A DNA stretch of 64,000 nucleotides from Rufibacter hautae. GTDB lineage: Bacteria > Bacteroidota > Bacteroidia > Cytophagales > Hymenobacteraceae. Below the pieces are notes generated by a model, which was not told where the DNA came from, made no database searches, and saw nothing but the letters and a program-made list of their open reading frames with translations. Both the position numbers and the translations under genes were made by a program. Positions 33,338 to 42,233 of this stretch are shown here, piece after piece. The stretch's first letter is position 1. The number at the start of each line of letters is the position of its first letter. The stretch is taken from contig NZ_VKKY01000002.1 in NCBI RefSeq assembly GCF_008271695.1, positions 496,001-560,000 on the forward strand, given 5' to 3'.

Positions 33338-34495
33338 ATGAAAAATGAACTTCGGCTCTTAGCCTTCTTGGTTTGCCTTGCGCTGTGTGCCTGCCAGAAA
33401 CAAAAGCCGGTTGCGCAAACAATTGCTGCCCCAAAGGCCGATGTCAGGAATGAAGTTGTACCGGTAAATGATACGGTTTATGAGACGCAATACCTTTACT
33501 CCCGGGAAGAAGAAAAGGACAGAAATGAACAGAGCGAGTTCAAAGTAGGTAATGATGTTTACAAGGCGTTTACTGAAAGCTATAGCCTCAATGACAGCTC
33601 CTTGGTACAAATTCTGCCAGATAGCATAAAAAGCAAGCAGATGAGTGTAAAGAAATTAAAATGCCACAACCACGTCTATAACATTAAGCTAACTAAAAAC
33701 GGGAAGCTGGTTTACGAGAAACAATTTACCAAACTTGATTTTCTGAAACTAGATGATGACGGATTCTTGAAAGAGAGTGCCCCAAATGCTCCTTCTTTTA
33801 GAGGAGTGACGGCAGATGGTAAAGTACTTTTCGATATGTGGTTTTGCCTCCCGGATAGTGACTTTGGCGGTATCTCGTTCTTTTCCACAGACCTGAAAGG
33901 AAACCTTCTCCAGTTAGAATCTTACAGCAGCACGGGAGGAAACGGTTGTGACGGAGGAGTAGAGACGAGCCCTGATAGACGTTATTTTCTTTCCTGTCAA
34001 AAGTTATACGGTCCAAAAGGGTATGTTTTCTCTTTCGGGAAACCAGACATGGTGAAAGCGACCTTTCTGAGTGATACAACCTTTGTGGCCATCTATGACT
34101 TCGTGCACCGCTCTTATAATAAGTTGAAGGGAGAATGGGAAGAGACACATGATGAAAAAGCTAATAACTTAATTGTGTATCATGTGAATGGTAAAAGATT
34201 AGCCAGCTACAGGTACCGGGGGTTTACCAATGAGCTAGACTATAACGCTCCACTAGAAATTTTTAAAGACCCAGGAGTTCTTGTCTTAATGGATACCGAA
34301 AAAGAAGAAATTCATTCCATCTCCTTGGCACATTCGCAAGTTTCCGCTGTGTATTCCTTGTCATCATTAACCAAACTCACCTCAAGAAGCCAAATGCCTG
34401 ACTGGCAAGAAGCTTCAATGGAAGCCTTAGGCAAAAAATACTACTTCTACTTTGCCTTAGATACTTTGAAAGCTTACCATATAGCAAAAAGATAG
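33338..34495 (+). CDS. Lipoprotein of unknown function
   Basis: 385 residues from the ATG at 33338. A frame from a TTG at 33320 would precede it, but the ATG gives a correct lipoprotein signal (FLVCLALCAC, lipidated Cys about 20). The body is beta-rich with many aromatic strands (KLVYEKQFTKLDFLKLDD, GGISFFSTDLKGNLLQLESYSS, FVAIYDFVHRSYNKL), suggesting a propeller or sandwich. No enzyme motif is recognised. Codons look more AT-rich than the flanking genes by eye, not measured. It ends 5 bp before a terminator. Confidence 0.65.
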   Translation: MKNELRLLAFLVCLALCACQKQKPVAQTIAAPKADVRNEVVPVNDTVYETQYLYSREEEKDRNEQSEFKVGNDVYKAFTESYSLNDSSLVQILPDSIKSKQMSVKKLKCHNHVYNIKLTKNGKLVYEKQFTKLDFLKLDDDGFLKESAPNAPSFRGVTADGKVLFDMWFCLPDSDFGGISFFSTDLKGNLLQLESYSSTGGNGCDGGVETSPDRRYFLSCQKLYGPKGYVFSFGKPDMVKATFLSDTTFVAIYDFVHRSYNKLKGEWEETHDEKANNLIVYHVNGKRLASYRYRGFTNELDYNAPLEIFKDPGVLVLMDTEKEEIHSISLAHSQVSAVYSLSSLTKLTSRSQMPDWQEASMEALGKKYYFYFALDTLKAYHIAKR

Positions 34496-34499
34496 AAGT

Positions 34500-34545
34500 A
34501 AAAACAAGAAAGCCGAAGCAGTGAAGCTTCGGCTTTCTTGTTTTT
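34500..34545. terminator. 20-bp perfect bidirectional terminator
   Basis: Arms 34500-34519 and 34526-34545 (AAAAACAAGAAAGCCGAAGC with its complement), 6-base loop, A-run on one side and T-run on the other. Serves the lipoprotein gene and trpS, which are convergent. Confidence 0.88.
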
Positions 34546-34575
34546 ACGTCGTTTTCTCTGAAAATAGCCTAAAAC
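34540..34575. repeat. P36 palindrome overlapping the trpS stop region
   Basis: Left GTTTTTACGTCGTTTTCTC, right TGAAAATAGCCTAAAAC. The right half runs over the last trpS codons and stop (34569-34575). Confidence 0.55.
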
Positions 34576-35543
34576 CCAAGCTTCTCACGTACGCGCTGAA
34601 GAACGGGTCCGCCGATGGCGCGGGCTTTGGCAGCACCTTCGGCTAACTTGGCGTCTACTTCAGCCAAGTTGTTCATGTAGTAGTGAAAGCGCTCGCGCGG
34701 CTCAGCGTATTTAGTGAGGATGAGGTCATACAGGGCCTGCTTGGCGTGGCCGTAACCGTAACCGCCCGCCAGGTAGTTCTGGCGCATGGTCTCAACCTGT
34801 TCAGGCGTGGCCAGCAGCGAGTACAGCTTAAAAGTGTTGTCAGTGGCTGGGTCTTTAGGGTCTTCCAGGCCTTTGCTATCCGTCACGATGCTCATGATGC
34901 GTTTGCGCAGGTCCTTGTCCGGCAGGAAAATGTCAATGGTGTTTCCGTAGGATTTGCTCATCTTCTCCCCGTCAATGCCCGGTACCGTCATCACGCTCTC
35001 GTCTACCTTCGCCTCCGGCAACACAAAGGTCTCGCCGTAGATGTGGTTGAAAGAACTGGCCACGTCGCGGGTGATTTCCAGGTGCTGTACTTGGTCCTTG
35101 CCCACGGGCACGAACTCGGCATCGTAGAGCAGGATGTCGGCGGCCATCAGGATAGGATAGGTGAACAGACCGGCGTTCACATCGGCCAAGCCGCGGCGAG
35201 CTGATTTATCTTTGAAGGAGTGCGCGTTGGCCAGCATAGGATACGGCGCGAAGCAGCTCAGGTACCACGTCAATTCCGTCACTTCGGGCACGTCTGACTG
35301 GCGGTAGAAAATGTTCCGGTCAGTATCAAACCCGAAAGCCAGCCAGGCAGCCGCCACCGCGTAGGTGTTCATGCGGCGCTCCTGCGCATCCCGGATGGAG
35401 GTAAGCGAGTGCAGATCAGCAATAAAATAAAGCGAATCGTTCTCAGATTTCTTGGAAAGCTCTATTGCGGGAAGGATGGCGCCCAGCAGGTTGCCCAGGT
35501 GCGGACGGCCACTGCTTTGGATGCCGGTGAGAATTCGTGCCAT
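34569..35543 (-). CDS. trpS: Tryptophanyl-tRNA synthetase
   Basis: 324 residues from the ATG at 35543 (MARILTGIQSSGRPHLGN); an earlier ATG at 35585 would add 14 residues without homology. PHLGN is the HIGH signature, and KMSKSYGNTIDIF is the KMSKS loop. ILLYDAEFVPVGKDQVQH is the Trp/ATP pocket. The class I fold and length are normal for bacterial TrpRS. It charges tRNA-Trp. Single-gene unit. Confidence 0.95.
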   Translation of the reverse strand: MARILTGIQSSGRPHLGNLLGAILPAIELSKKSENDSLYFIADLHSLTSIRDAQERRMNTYAVAAAWLAFGFDTDRNIFYRQSDVPEVTELTWYLSCFAPYPMLANAHSFKDKSARRGLADVNAGLFTYPILMAADILLYDAEFVPVGKDQVQHLEITRDVASSFNHIYGETFVLPEAKVDESVMTVPGIDGEKMSKSYGNTIDIFLPDKDLRKRIMSIVTDSKGLEDPKDPATDNTFKLYSLLATPEQVETMRQNYLAGGYGYGHAKQALYDLILTKYAEPRERFHYYMNNLAEVDAKLAEGAAKARAIGGPVLQRVREKLGF

Positions 35544-35600
35544 GTTGTTTTGATAATTTGTACAAAGAAAGCGATTGCCGGGCAAACGGGAAAGCCTTTC

Positions 35601-35638
35601 TGTTTTAGACCCATTTTTGCAGAAATACCGAAAAAAGG
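35601..35638. repeat. P36 palindrome
   Basis: Left TGTTTTAGACCCATTTTTG, right CAGAAATACCGAAAAAAGG. Confidence 0.4.
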
Positions 35639-35640
35639 TC

Positions 35641-36294
35641 TTAGTCCAGGTACCGGTTGATGACTTGGCTCACTTCCTCGGCCCTGTTCATGACTATGAG
35701 GTGCTCGCCGCCTTTCACCAGATGCAGGTCCGGATATTGGGGCACAGGCAGTACTTTGTCTGCGTCGCCGTGAATCACAATCACTCCTTCTGTAGGTGCC
35801 TGGTGCCGCCAATGCAAAATCTGGTGCAGCGACCAGCGCAGGAAAGACACACCGGTATCCCGAATGATGTCACGCAGAATGCGTTTCTCTTCCCTTGTAT
35901 GAGCCCCGAACAACCAATTCGCCGGATAGGTCCAGCCTTTGAACATACCCAACGGCAACCACTGGTGCATCTGCAAAGTACCCGCTATTTTATAGTGCAT
36001 GGGTAATTCCTGTGTATTCGCCAGGCTGGACAGCAGAATCAACCGCCTCACCGGAATCTGCTTCGCGATTTCCTGGATGACCATACCACCGAAACTCAGG
36101 CCCAACAAAATGGGCGGCTCCTGGTTTGGCTCTATCTGCCGGATCAGTTTCGTGGCGTAAGAAGCCATGGTATCCTGAGGCTCTGGGGTAATCCAATGAA
36201 TGATTATAGGATTAGGATGGCGCAACTGTAGGAACTGGAACAAGCGTTCATCGGCGCAGAGGCCGCTCAGCAGGTAAAGGGGAGATTGGCTCAT
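35641..36294 (-). CDS. Alpha/beta hydrolase
   Basis: 217 residues. Nucleophile elbow LLGLSFGGMVIQEIA with Ser67, acid Asp in VIHGDADKVLP (about 175), and His in VKGGEHLIVMNRAEEV (about 196). The chain is short for the fold, with only a small lid region. An esterase or thioesterase is likely; the substrate is not apparent. It is 24 bp downstream of the queuosine transporter gene on the same strand, so the two are probably one transcript. Confidence 0.8.
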   Translation of the reverse strand: MSQSPLYLLSGLCADERLFQFLQLRHPNPIIIHWITPEPQDTMASYATKLIRQIEPNQEPPILLGLSFGGMVIQEIAKQIPVRRLILLSSLANTQELPMHYKIAGTLQMHQWLPLGMFKGWTYPANWLFGAHTREEKRILRDIIRDTGVSFLRWSLHQILHWRHQAPTEGVIVIHGDADKVLPVPQYPDLHLVKGGEHLIVMNRAEEVSQVINRYLD

Positions 36295-36318
36295 GAAATA
36301 CGGGTACGAAAGAAAGTA

Positions 36319-37113
36319 CTAGTCTTTCGCGATGAAGGTTTCCATAGGTACATGGTGCTCCTCGGCCAGGTAGCGGTCTATAAACGTATGCGCCACGTAC
36401 AGCACAGGGGTGAGCACCACCGCTACGGTAAATTTATAGAGATAATTGATGACGGACACCGAAAGGACCGTTTTCAAATCCCAATCCCCGAACAGGTAAA
36501 AGGCGATAAACAGTACCACCACCGTGTCGACTAACTGCGAGACCAGCGTAGAGCCCGTAGCTCTGAGCCAGATCTTCCGGCTGCCGGTCAAATGCTTGAG
36601 CCAATGGAAAACATGCGCATCCAACAATTGCCCCAGCAGGAAAGCCACCAAAGAACCTACAATAATCCCCAATCCCTGCCGGAATACTTTGCTGAACGCG
36701 TAGTCCATGTCAAAAGCAGTTCCGTTTGGTCCCTGGCTGTTGATCTCCTGCCAGAACTGGGCCGGCGGCAAGGCGGTAGCAATGACAATCACCAGGAACG
36801 CGTACGCGATAAGCGCTGCCGTCAAAAAGCTGATACGCTTCACCCCGTCTTTCCCGAAATACTCATTAATAATATCAGTAGTAATAAAGACCACCGGCCA
36901 AATGATAACGCCCGCTGTAAGGTTAAAATCCAACTTGGTGCCCAACACCGGAATCTGCGCCCCACCTAACCCAAACACGCCCTCGCCCGAGAAGATCTTC
37001 ACCCCAATCAATTCTGCCAGCAATGCATTGGTAAGGAAAATACCACACAGCACCATATAGAGCTGCCGTTTCTTGAAGCCCATATTGCCATTGGAAGAAG
37101 AAATTTGCTGCAT
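36319..37113 (-). CDS. Queuosine precursor transporter (YhhQ/DUF165 family)
   Basis: 264 residues with six to seven membrane segments (about 19-37, 55-79, 90-112, 135-160, 180-205, 213-235). EYFGKDGVKRISFLTAALIAYAFLV and DAHVFHWLKHLTGSRKIWLRATGSTLVSQLVDTVVVLFIAF match family hallmarks, including an Asp in the VSQLVDT helix. In E. coli YhhQ takes up queuosine precursors. I looked for a preQ1 riboswitch upstream and saw none. Confidence 0.88.
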   Translation of the reverse strand: MQQISSSNGNMGFKKRQLYMVLCGIFLTNALLAELIGVKIFSGEGVFGLGGAQIPVLGTKLDFNLTAGVIIWPVVFITTDIINEYFGKDGVKRISFLTAALIAYAFLVIVIATALPPAQFWQEINSQGPNGTAFDMDYAFSKVFRQGLGIIVGSLVAFLLGQLLDAHVFHWLKHLTGSRKIWLRATGSTLVSQLVDTVVVLFIAFYLFGDWDLKTVLSVSVINYLYKFTVAVVLTPVLYVAHTFIDRYLAEEHHVPMETFIAKD

Positions 37114-37200
37114 TTTGTGCGGATAGAAAGTAAGGGAATAGGTGATTTGGACTGTAAAGATGGAAGAAAGCGGCTAATAAGCAATAACCAAAAGTGCCGG

Positions 37201-37239
37201 TGTTTTTAGGGTAATTTTGAAAAAACGGCTTCTAAACGG
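37201..37239. repeat. P36 palindrome
   Basis: Left TGTTTTTAGGGTAATTTTG, right AAAAAACGGCTTCTAAACG. Confidence 0.5.
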
Positions 37240-37326
37240 ATTTTCAGAAGTCGGTAGGAGAGACAGTATTATCATGGAACTTCTGACTGGGGCTAATTTG
37301 CAAAAGTGGAAGCGTTTTGGCTAGCA

Positions 37327-37564
37327 GGTGTAAACGCCATAAATTATGATTTAGGCTCACTGCCTTACATTTTCGCTTGGGCAATCCTGCGGAGGAGAAT
37401 CTGGGTTTTGGTGAATGGCATTGAAAAGCACTAAACAGATAAAAGTAGGTCTTGAGGCTATCGTTTCACGGCAGTTGCAAACTGCCGGTCATAATGGGTC
37501 CAAGTCACAGACTTGAACCATGGTAAGTAGAGAGTAAACGCCACTACCAGCAGGTGTAAACACC
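37327..37564. repeat. Array of short hairpins, REP-like
   Basis: Four elements: GGTGTAAACGCC (37327-37338, one wobble); CGGCAGTT-GCA-AACTGCCG (37469-37487, perfect 8-bp stem); GGTCCAAGTC-ACA-GACTTGAACC (37497-37519, one mismatch); GGTGT-AA-ACACC (37553-37564). Short loops of two or three bases and close spacing resemble the REP-type hairpins that RAYT transposases process. Confidence 0.55.
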
Positions 37565-37732
37565 CCTCTTCATAGCTACGCTCGCTGCCCCAAACTCTCG
37601 TTTAGGCAATCTTCAAGGGGAGAGTTTCCGCTTAGTAGGCGTATATCCGTTTCCAGCCTTTCGGTTGAGCGCCTTGTCAGGTTCCGGTGCCGAAGGCATT
37701 GCGACTGCAGGGAGCAAAGGAAGCTGGCGCAG

Positions 37733-37759
37733 CGCGAGGCCGGAAGGCGGGGCCTCGCG
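37733..37759. repeat. GC-rich 9-bp hairpin
   Basis: CGCGAGGCC (37733-37741) pairs with GGCCTCGCG (37751-37759), loop GGAAGGCGG. It is the centre of a block visibly more GC-rich than its surroundings. Confidence 0.6.
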
Positions 37760-37922
37760 GCCGTGAGCGCTCGGAGCCTAACAATAAAACGATAAAGTAA
37801 TTGCACCAACGCAAACAGCAGAGCTACGCCAGCACAAACAGACTATGAGGCAAAAGAAAAAGTTATAAGTTGAGCAGAGAAGCCGCCCTTCACGTACCAA
37901 GCAAGTTGCATGAACTAATCAC

Positions 37923-37960
37923 CAGTTTTAAGGCTAAAATTAGAAAAACACCTTCAAAAC
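37923..37960. repeat. P36 palindrome, downstream of rnz
   Basis: Left CAGTTTTAAGGCTAAAATT, right AGAAAAACACCTTCAAAAC. Confidence 0.45.
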
Positions 37961-37975
37961 AAAAAGAAAGGTTTA

Positions 37976-38893
37976 CTACTCCAACACACTGATTGTCTTC
38001 CCCTCCGTGGCCAAAGCCGTGTTAGGAAAGATAGACTGTGCTTCTGCCAATAAAGGAGTCAAGTCTTTGTAGCGGGCGGAAAAGTGGCCAATGAGCAGCC
38101 TTCTTACCTGTGCTTTCTCGGCGAGGGTAGCGGCTTGGGCGGCCGTGCTGTGGAAGGTGTGGGTGGCACGGTGCTCCATGTCGCTCAGGAACGTGGATTC
38201 ATGGTAGAGCAGGTCCACGCCTTTCACGTAAGGCAGAATGTCTTCTTTGTACTTTGTGTCTGAGCAGTAGGCGTAGCTGCGGCTGCGTTTGGGTTCGGTG
38301 GTGACGTCCTGGTTGCGGACCAGGATCTCGCCTTGCTCGTTGCGGATGTCCTCGCCCCATTTAAGCCGTACCAATTGGGGAGGCGTCAGGAACTCGGGGA
38401 GTTTGCCTTTGAGGAGGTGGCGGGGTTTGGGCTTTTCTCTGAAGAGGAATCCACAGCAGGGCACCCGGTGCTGCATGGGCAGCGAGTGGACAGTCATGTA
38501 CTTGTCCTCAAAGATTTTCTTGCAGACGGTGGTATCCACTTCCACAAAATTTAGGTGGTAGGGGAGTTGGGTGCCACCGTATTTGAATTGGAGGGTGATG
38601 ATCTCGGCCAAACCTTTGGGGCCGAAGAGGTTGAGGTGGCCGGTGCGCTGCTGCAGGTGCATGGTAGAAAGCAGGCCTGCCAGGCCAAAGTAATGGTCAC
38701 CGTGCAAGTGACTTATAAAGATGTTACAAATGCGCTGATGCTTTACTTTGTATCGCATCAGCTGCATTTGTGTACCTTCGCCGCAATCAATCAGGTTTAT
38801 CTGATTGCCAACTGTGAGAAGTTGGGCCGTATGATTTCTTTCAAAAGACGGGGTGGCAGAGGAGCTCCCAAGTATTTTCAGCTCAAAGTCCAA
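37976..38893 (-). CDS. rnz: Ribonuclease Z
   Basis: 305 residues, the short form. The metal motif SHLHGDHYFGL (about 60-70), HRVPCCGFLF, YAYCSDTKY and YHESTFLSDMEHRATHTFHSTAAQAA are the tRNase Z landmarks. The last histidine is in LIGHFSARY. It removes the 3' trailer of pre-tRNA. The gene is 18 bp downstream of a STAS-domain gene on the same strand, likely co-transcribed. Confidence 0.93.
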   Translation of the reverse strand: MDFELKILGSSSATPSFERNHTAQLLTVGNQINLIDCGEGTQMQLMRYKVKHQRICNIFISHLHGDHYFGLAGLLSTMHLQQRTGHLNLFGPKGLAEIITLQFKYGGTQLPYHLNFVEVDTTVCKKIFEDKYMTVHSLPMQHRVPCCGFLFREKPKPRHLLKGKLPEFLTPPQLVRLKWGEDIRNEQGEILVRNQDVTTEPKRSRSYAYCSDTKYKEDILPYVKGVDLLYHESTFLSDMEHRATHTFHSTAAQAATLAEKAQVRRLLIGHFSARYKDLTPLLAEAQSIFPNTALATEGKTISVLE

Positions 38894-38911
38894 ACTGCAG
38901 CCCGCTTATAA

Positions 38912-39289
38912 CTATTCTTCTTTTTTGGTGAGATCGCTCTCAATCTCGTGCAGGAAAACGCGGTCAATGCCTTCTTCCACTGTAGGCAGAATGTTCAAAA
39001 CAGACTCCAGCTTAGAGATAGTGATCAATTTGGTAACGTGCTCTTGCAAGCCGGTTAAGATAAGAACCCCTCCGGAAGAGTTGCAAAGACGGTTCGCAAT
39101 CAGGATAGAAGACAATCCGGAAGAATCAGTATATTTTACGTTGGTAAGATCCAGGATCAGGTTGGTAATACCTTCTGCATTCAACTTCACAAACTCAGAC
39201 TTCAAATCGGGCGCGATCGTGGTGTCTAGCTTTTTTTCATCTATGGTGATGATGGTGTAATTCTCTTTTTTATCAATTGTGTACTTCAT
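38912..39289 (-). CDS. STAS-domain anti-anti-sigma-like protein
   Basis: 125 residues from the ATG at 39289 (MKYTIDKKENYTI). The anti-sigma antagonist signature LILDLTNVKYTDSSGLSSILIANRL carries the serine pair near residue 57 that SpoIIAA-type proteins use as the phosphorylation site. A cognate anti-sigma kinase is not next to it. In Bacteroidota this protein is often paired with rnz, as here. It probably feeds a general-stress or partner-switching system. Confidence 0.85.
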   Translation of the reverse strand: MKYTIDKKENYTIITIDEKKLDTTIAPDLKSEFVKLNAEGITNLILDLTNVKYTDSSGLSSILIANRLCNSSGGVLILTGLQEHVTKLITISKLESVLNILPTVEEGIDRVFLHEIESDLTKKEE

Positions 39290-39357
39290 AAGTAACAGCA
39301 AAAAGGTTTAGAGTGCGAATCTACCAATTTTTGGTGGAATATCTTTAACAATGTAAT

Positions 39358-40293
39358 CTAAAAAATGTTGGCCGCAATACTTTCCTGTAGCGTATGTGGC
39401 TGACTGGCATAGTCCTGGGGAACAAACTTTTTGCCTAGCAACTGCTCGTACAATTCAATGTAACGCTGTGAAATCTCGGATACCTTGGCATCGGTCATCT
39501 CGGGGACTTGCTGCCCTTCCTTGCCCTGGAAGCCATTCTCAATGAGCCATTGACGTACGAATTCCTTTGAAAGTTGTCGCTGTGGTTCACCGTTGGCCTG
39601 CCGCTCCTGATAACCTTCTGAGTAAAAGAACCTTGAAGAATCAGGGGTGTGGATTTCATCTATTACATAAATGATGCCATCTGCTTTCCCGAACTCATAC
39701 TTTGTGTCCACCAAGATAAGACCCCGCTCTGCTGCCAGTTCTGAGCCCCTTTTGAAAAGCGCCCGGGTATATTCCTCTAATTGGACATAATCTTGTTCGG
39801 CCACTATTCCTTGGCGCAGGATTTCCTCCCGGGAGATGTCTTCGTCGTGACCTTCAGAGGCCTTGGTGGTAGGCGTGATGATGGGCTCCGGGAAAGGGTC
39901 ATTCTCGCGCAGACCTTCCGGCAGGGTAACTCCGCAAAGGGTGCGTTTGCCGGAGCTGTACTCGCGCCAGGCGTGGCCCGCCAAGTACCCTCTGATCACC
40001 ATCTCCACTTTGAACGTTTCGCACTGCCGGCCAATGGTCACGTTAGGGGCCGGTTGGCTCAATACCCAATTAGGAACTACGTTGGCGGTAGCTTCCAAAA
40101 AGGAGGCCGCAATCTGGTTCAGCACCTGTCCTTTGAAGGGTATAGCGCGAGGAAGCACCACGTCAAACGCCGAGATGCGGTCCGTGGCCACTAAGGCAAG
40201 TTTGTCTTGGAAGTAATAGACGTCGCGGACCTTGCCCCGGTAAAAGCCGGTCTGCTCTGGAAAATGGAAATTGGTTTCTTTTAACGCTTGCAT
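39358..40293 (-). CDS. purC: Phosphoribosylaminoimidazole-succinocarboxamide synthase
   Basis: 311 residues. [26 protein letters not shown] is the ATP-binding start of SAICAR synthase, and [19 protein letters not shown] is a characteristic second motif. [31 protein letters not shown] carries the catalytic aspartate and glutamate. Length is typical of the longer Bacteroidota/eukaryote-like form (about 300), rather than the 235-residue E. coli form. It joins CAIR and aspartate in purine synthesis. Other purine genes are not adjacent. Start at 40293 is the only good ATG. Confidence 0.95.
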   Translation of the reverse strand: MQALKETNFHFPEQTGFYRGKVRDVYYFQDKLALVATDRISAFDVVLPRAIPFKGQVLNQIAASFLEATANVVPNWVLSQPAPNVTIGRQCETFKVEMVIRGYLAGHAWREYSSGKRTLCGVTLPEGLRENDPFPEPIITPTTKASEGHDEDISREEILRQGIVAEQDYVQLEEYTRALFKRGSELAAERGLILVDTKYEFGKADGIIYVIDEIHTPDSSRFFYSEGYQERQANGEPQRQLSKEFVRQWLIENGFQGKEGQQVPEMTDAKVSEISQRYIELYEQLLGKKFVPQDYASQPHTLQESIAANIF

Positions 40294-40436
40294 AGCAGAT
40301 AACTAAGGGAGGCAAAGTTAGGAAAGGATACAGAAGGGGCAAGAATATTTCTATTTTATGACTTCGTATCTCCTAGTCCCCATTTACTAACATTTGTTGG
40401 TTTTTTAAAATAATTCGCAAATTATTTCCAAAATTA

Positions 40437-40467
40437 TTTGAGGTTTAGTTTTTCGTTGATAGATTTG
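40437..40467 (+). promoter_or_regulatory. Bacteroidota promoter of the methionine operon
   Basis: TTTG (40437-40440), exactly 19 bases, TAGATTTG (40460-40467). Perfect fit to both elements and spacing. Transcription would begin near 40474, 20 bases before the riboswitch. Confidence 0.75.
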
Positions 40468-40493
40468 CAGCATCAAGTCAATTATTCCGGTAG

Positions 40494-40612
40494 TTGATTT
40501 ATAAAGAAGAGCGGAGAGACAGGCTCAATGAAGCTCTAGCAACCTACCAACCGTGTAAGGTGCTAAGTCCTGATCCCAATGGACATATTGCCACTTGGGG
40601 AATATAAATTGA
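40494..40612 (+). ncRNA. SAM-I (S-box) riboswitch
   Basis: The conserved core is visible: GCGGAGAGACAGGCTC, TGAAGCTCTAGCAACC, then GGTGCTAAGTCC. P1 is closed by TTGATTTATA (40494-40503) and TATAAATTGA (40603-40612), ten pairs with two wobbles. A P4-like stem pairs TCCCAA with TTGGGGA (about 40574-40601). It binds S-adenosylmethionine to control methionine genes. I see no terminator hairpin with T-run directly after P1, so the expression platform may act on the following small reading frame. Confidence 0.9.
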
Positions 40613-40619
40613 TACGAAG

Positions 40620-40763
40620 ATGGAAAAACAATTCAACGCCACTTCTGACAATGCAGCGCCGCGCCTGACCATGGCGGCAACAGGTATCACCCATTCTATT
40701 ATCCCTTCCATTACGCGAATGTGCACAATTTCCATGATGGATATTTGTTGCTGTTGTCGCTAA
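40620..40763 (+). CDS. Candidate leader peptide with Met-Met and Cys4 codons
   Basis: 47 codons. ATG at 40620 lies 7 bases after the riboswitch P1. The C-terminus is MCTISMMDICCCCR, with four consecutive Cys codons (40746-40757) just before Arg and stop, and Met at positions 34, 39 and 40. The N-terminal part (MEKQFNATSDN) is not hydrophobic. Internal ATGs at 40671, 40719 and 40734 could also start it. The GCTGTTGT of the Cys codons can pair with ACAACAGC at 40804-40811. It looks like an attenuation-type leader read by ribosomes stalled for cysteine or methionine. This is inference; no homologue search was possible. Confidence 0.55.
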   Translation: MEKQFNATSDNAAPRLTMAATGITHSIIPSITRMCTISMMDICCCCR

Positions 40764-40790
40764 ACTCCTCTAGTTAATTAATTTTTTCTC

Positions 40791-40852
40791 AGGGGCCTGA
40801 TGCACAACAGCTTCAGGAGGAAACCTGTCACCTGTTTGTTTTTCTGGCCCTT
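40791..40852 (+). promoter_or_regulatory. Candidate alternative RNA pairings before metY
   Basis: AGGGG (40791-40795) can pair upstream with CTCCT (40765-40769), just after the leader stop; extended to AGGGGCC (40791-40797) it can pair downstream with GGCCCTT (40846-40852). The two are mutually exclusive. CCTGA (40796-40800) can also pair with TCAGG (40813-40817). A CAGG/CCTG stem is followed by TTTGTTTTT about 40833-40842, a weak terminator candidate. Confidence 0.4.
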
Positions 40853-40878
40853 GAATTTGTTCAATTCTTCAATTGTAA

Positions 40879-42228
<1,350 letters not shown>

Positions 42229-42233
42229 GGATC

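Larger units (their letters stand above)
37114..37975. other. Intergenic region, 862 bp, hairpin-rich
   Basis: Contains P36 copies at 37201 and 37923, an array of short-loop hairpins at 37327-37564, and a GC-rich block about 37650-37780 with a perfect 9-bp hairpin. No convincing protein-coding frame. Confidence 0.65.

Noticed and set aside
37114..37200. Possible preQ1 riboswitch before the queuosine precursor transporter
   Set aside because: The C-rich/A-rich core of preQ1 classes was not found upstream of 37113.
37776..37782. GCCTAAC, resembling the first core site of an integron attC
   Set aside because: No GTTRRRY partner lies within 200 bp, no cassette gene or integrase is present, and a seven-base match is expected by chance.
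37576..37809. Arg-rich open frame of 77 codons on the minus strand
   Set aside because: It lies across a GC-rich hairpin block, has an implausible Arg/Leu/Ser composition and no conserved motif.
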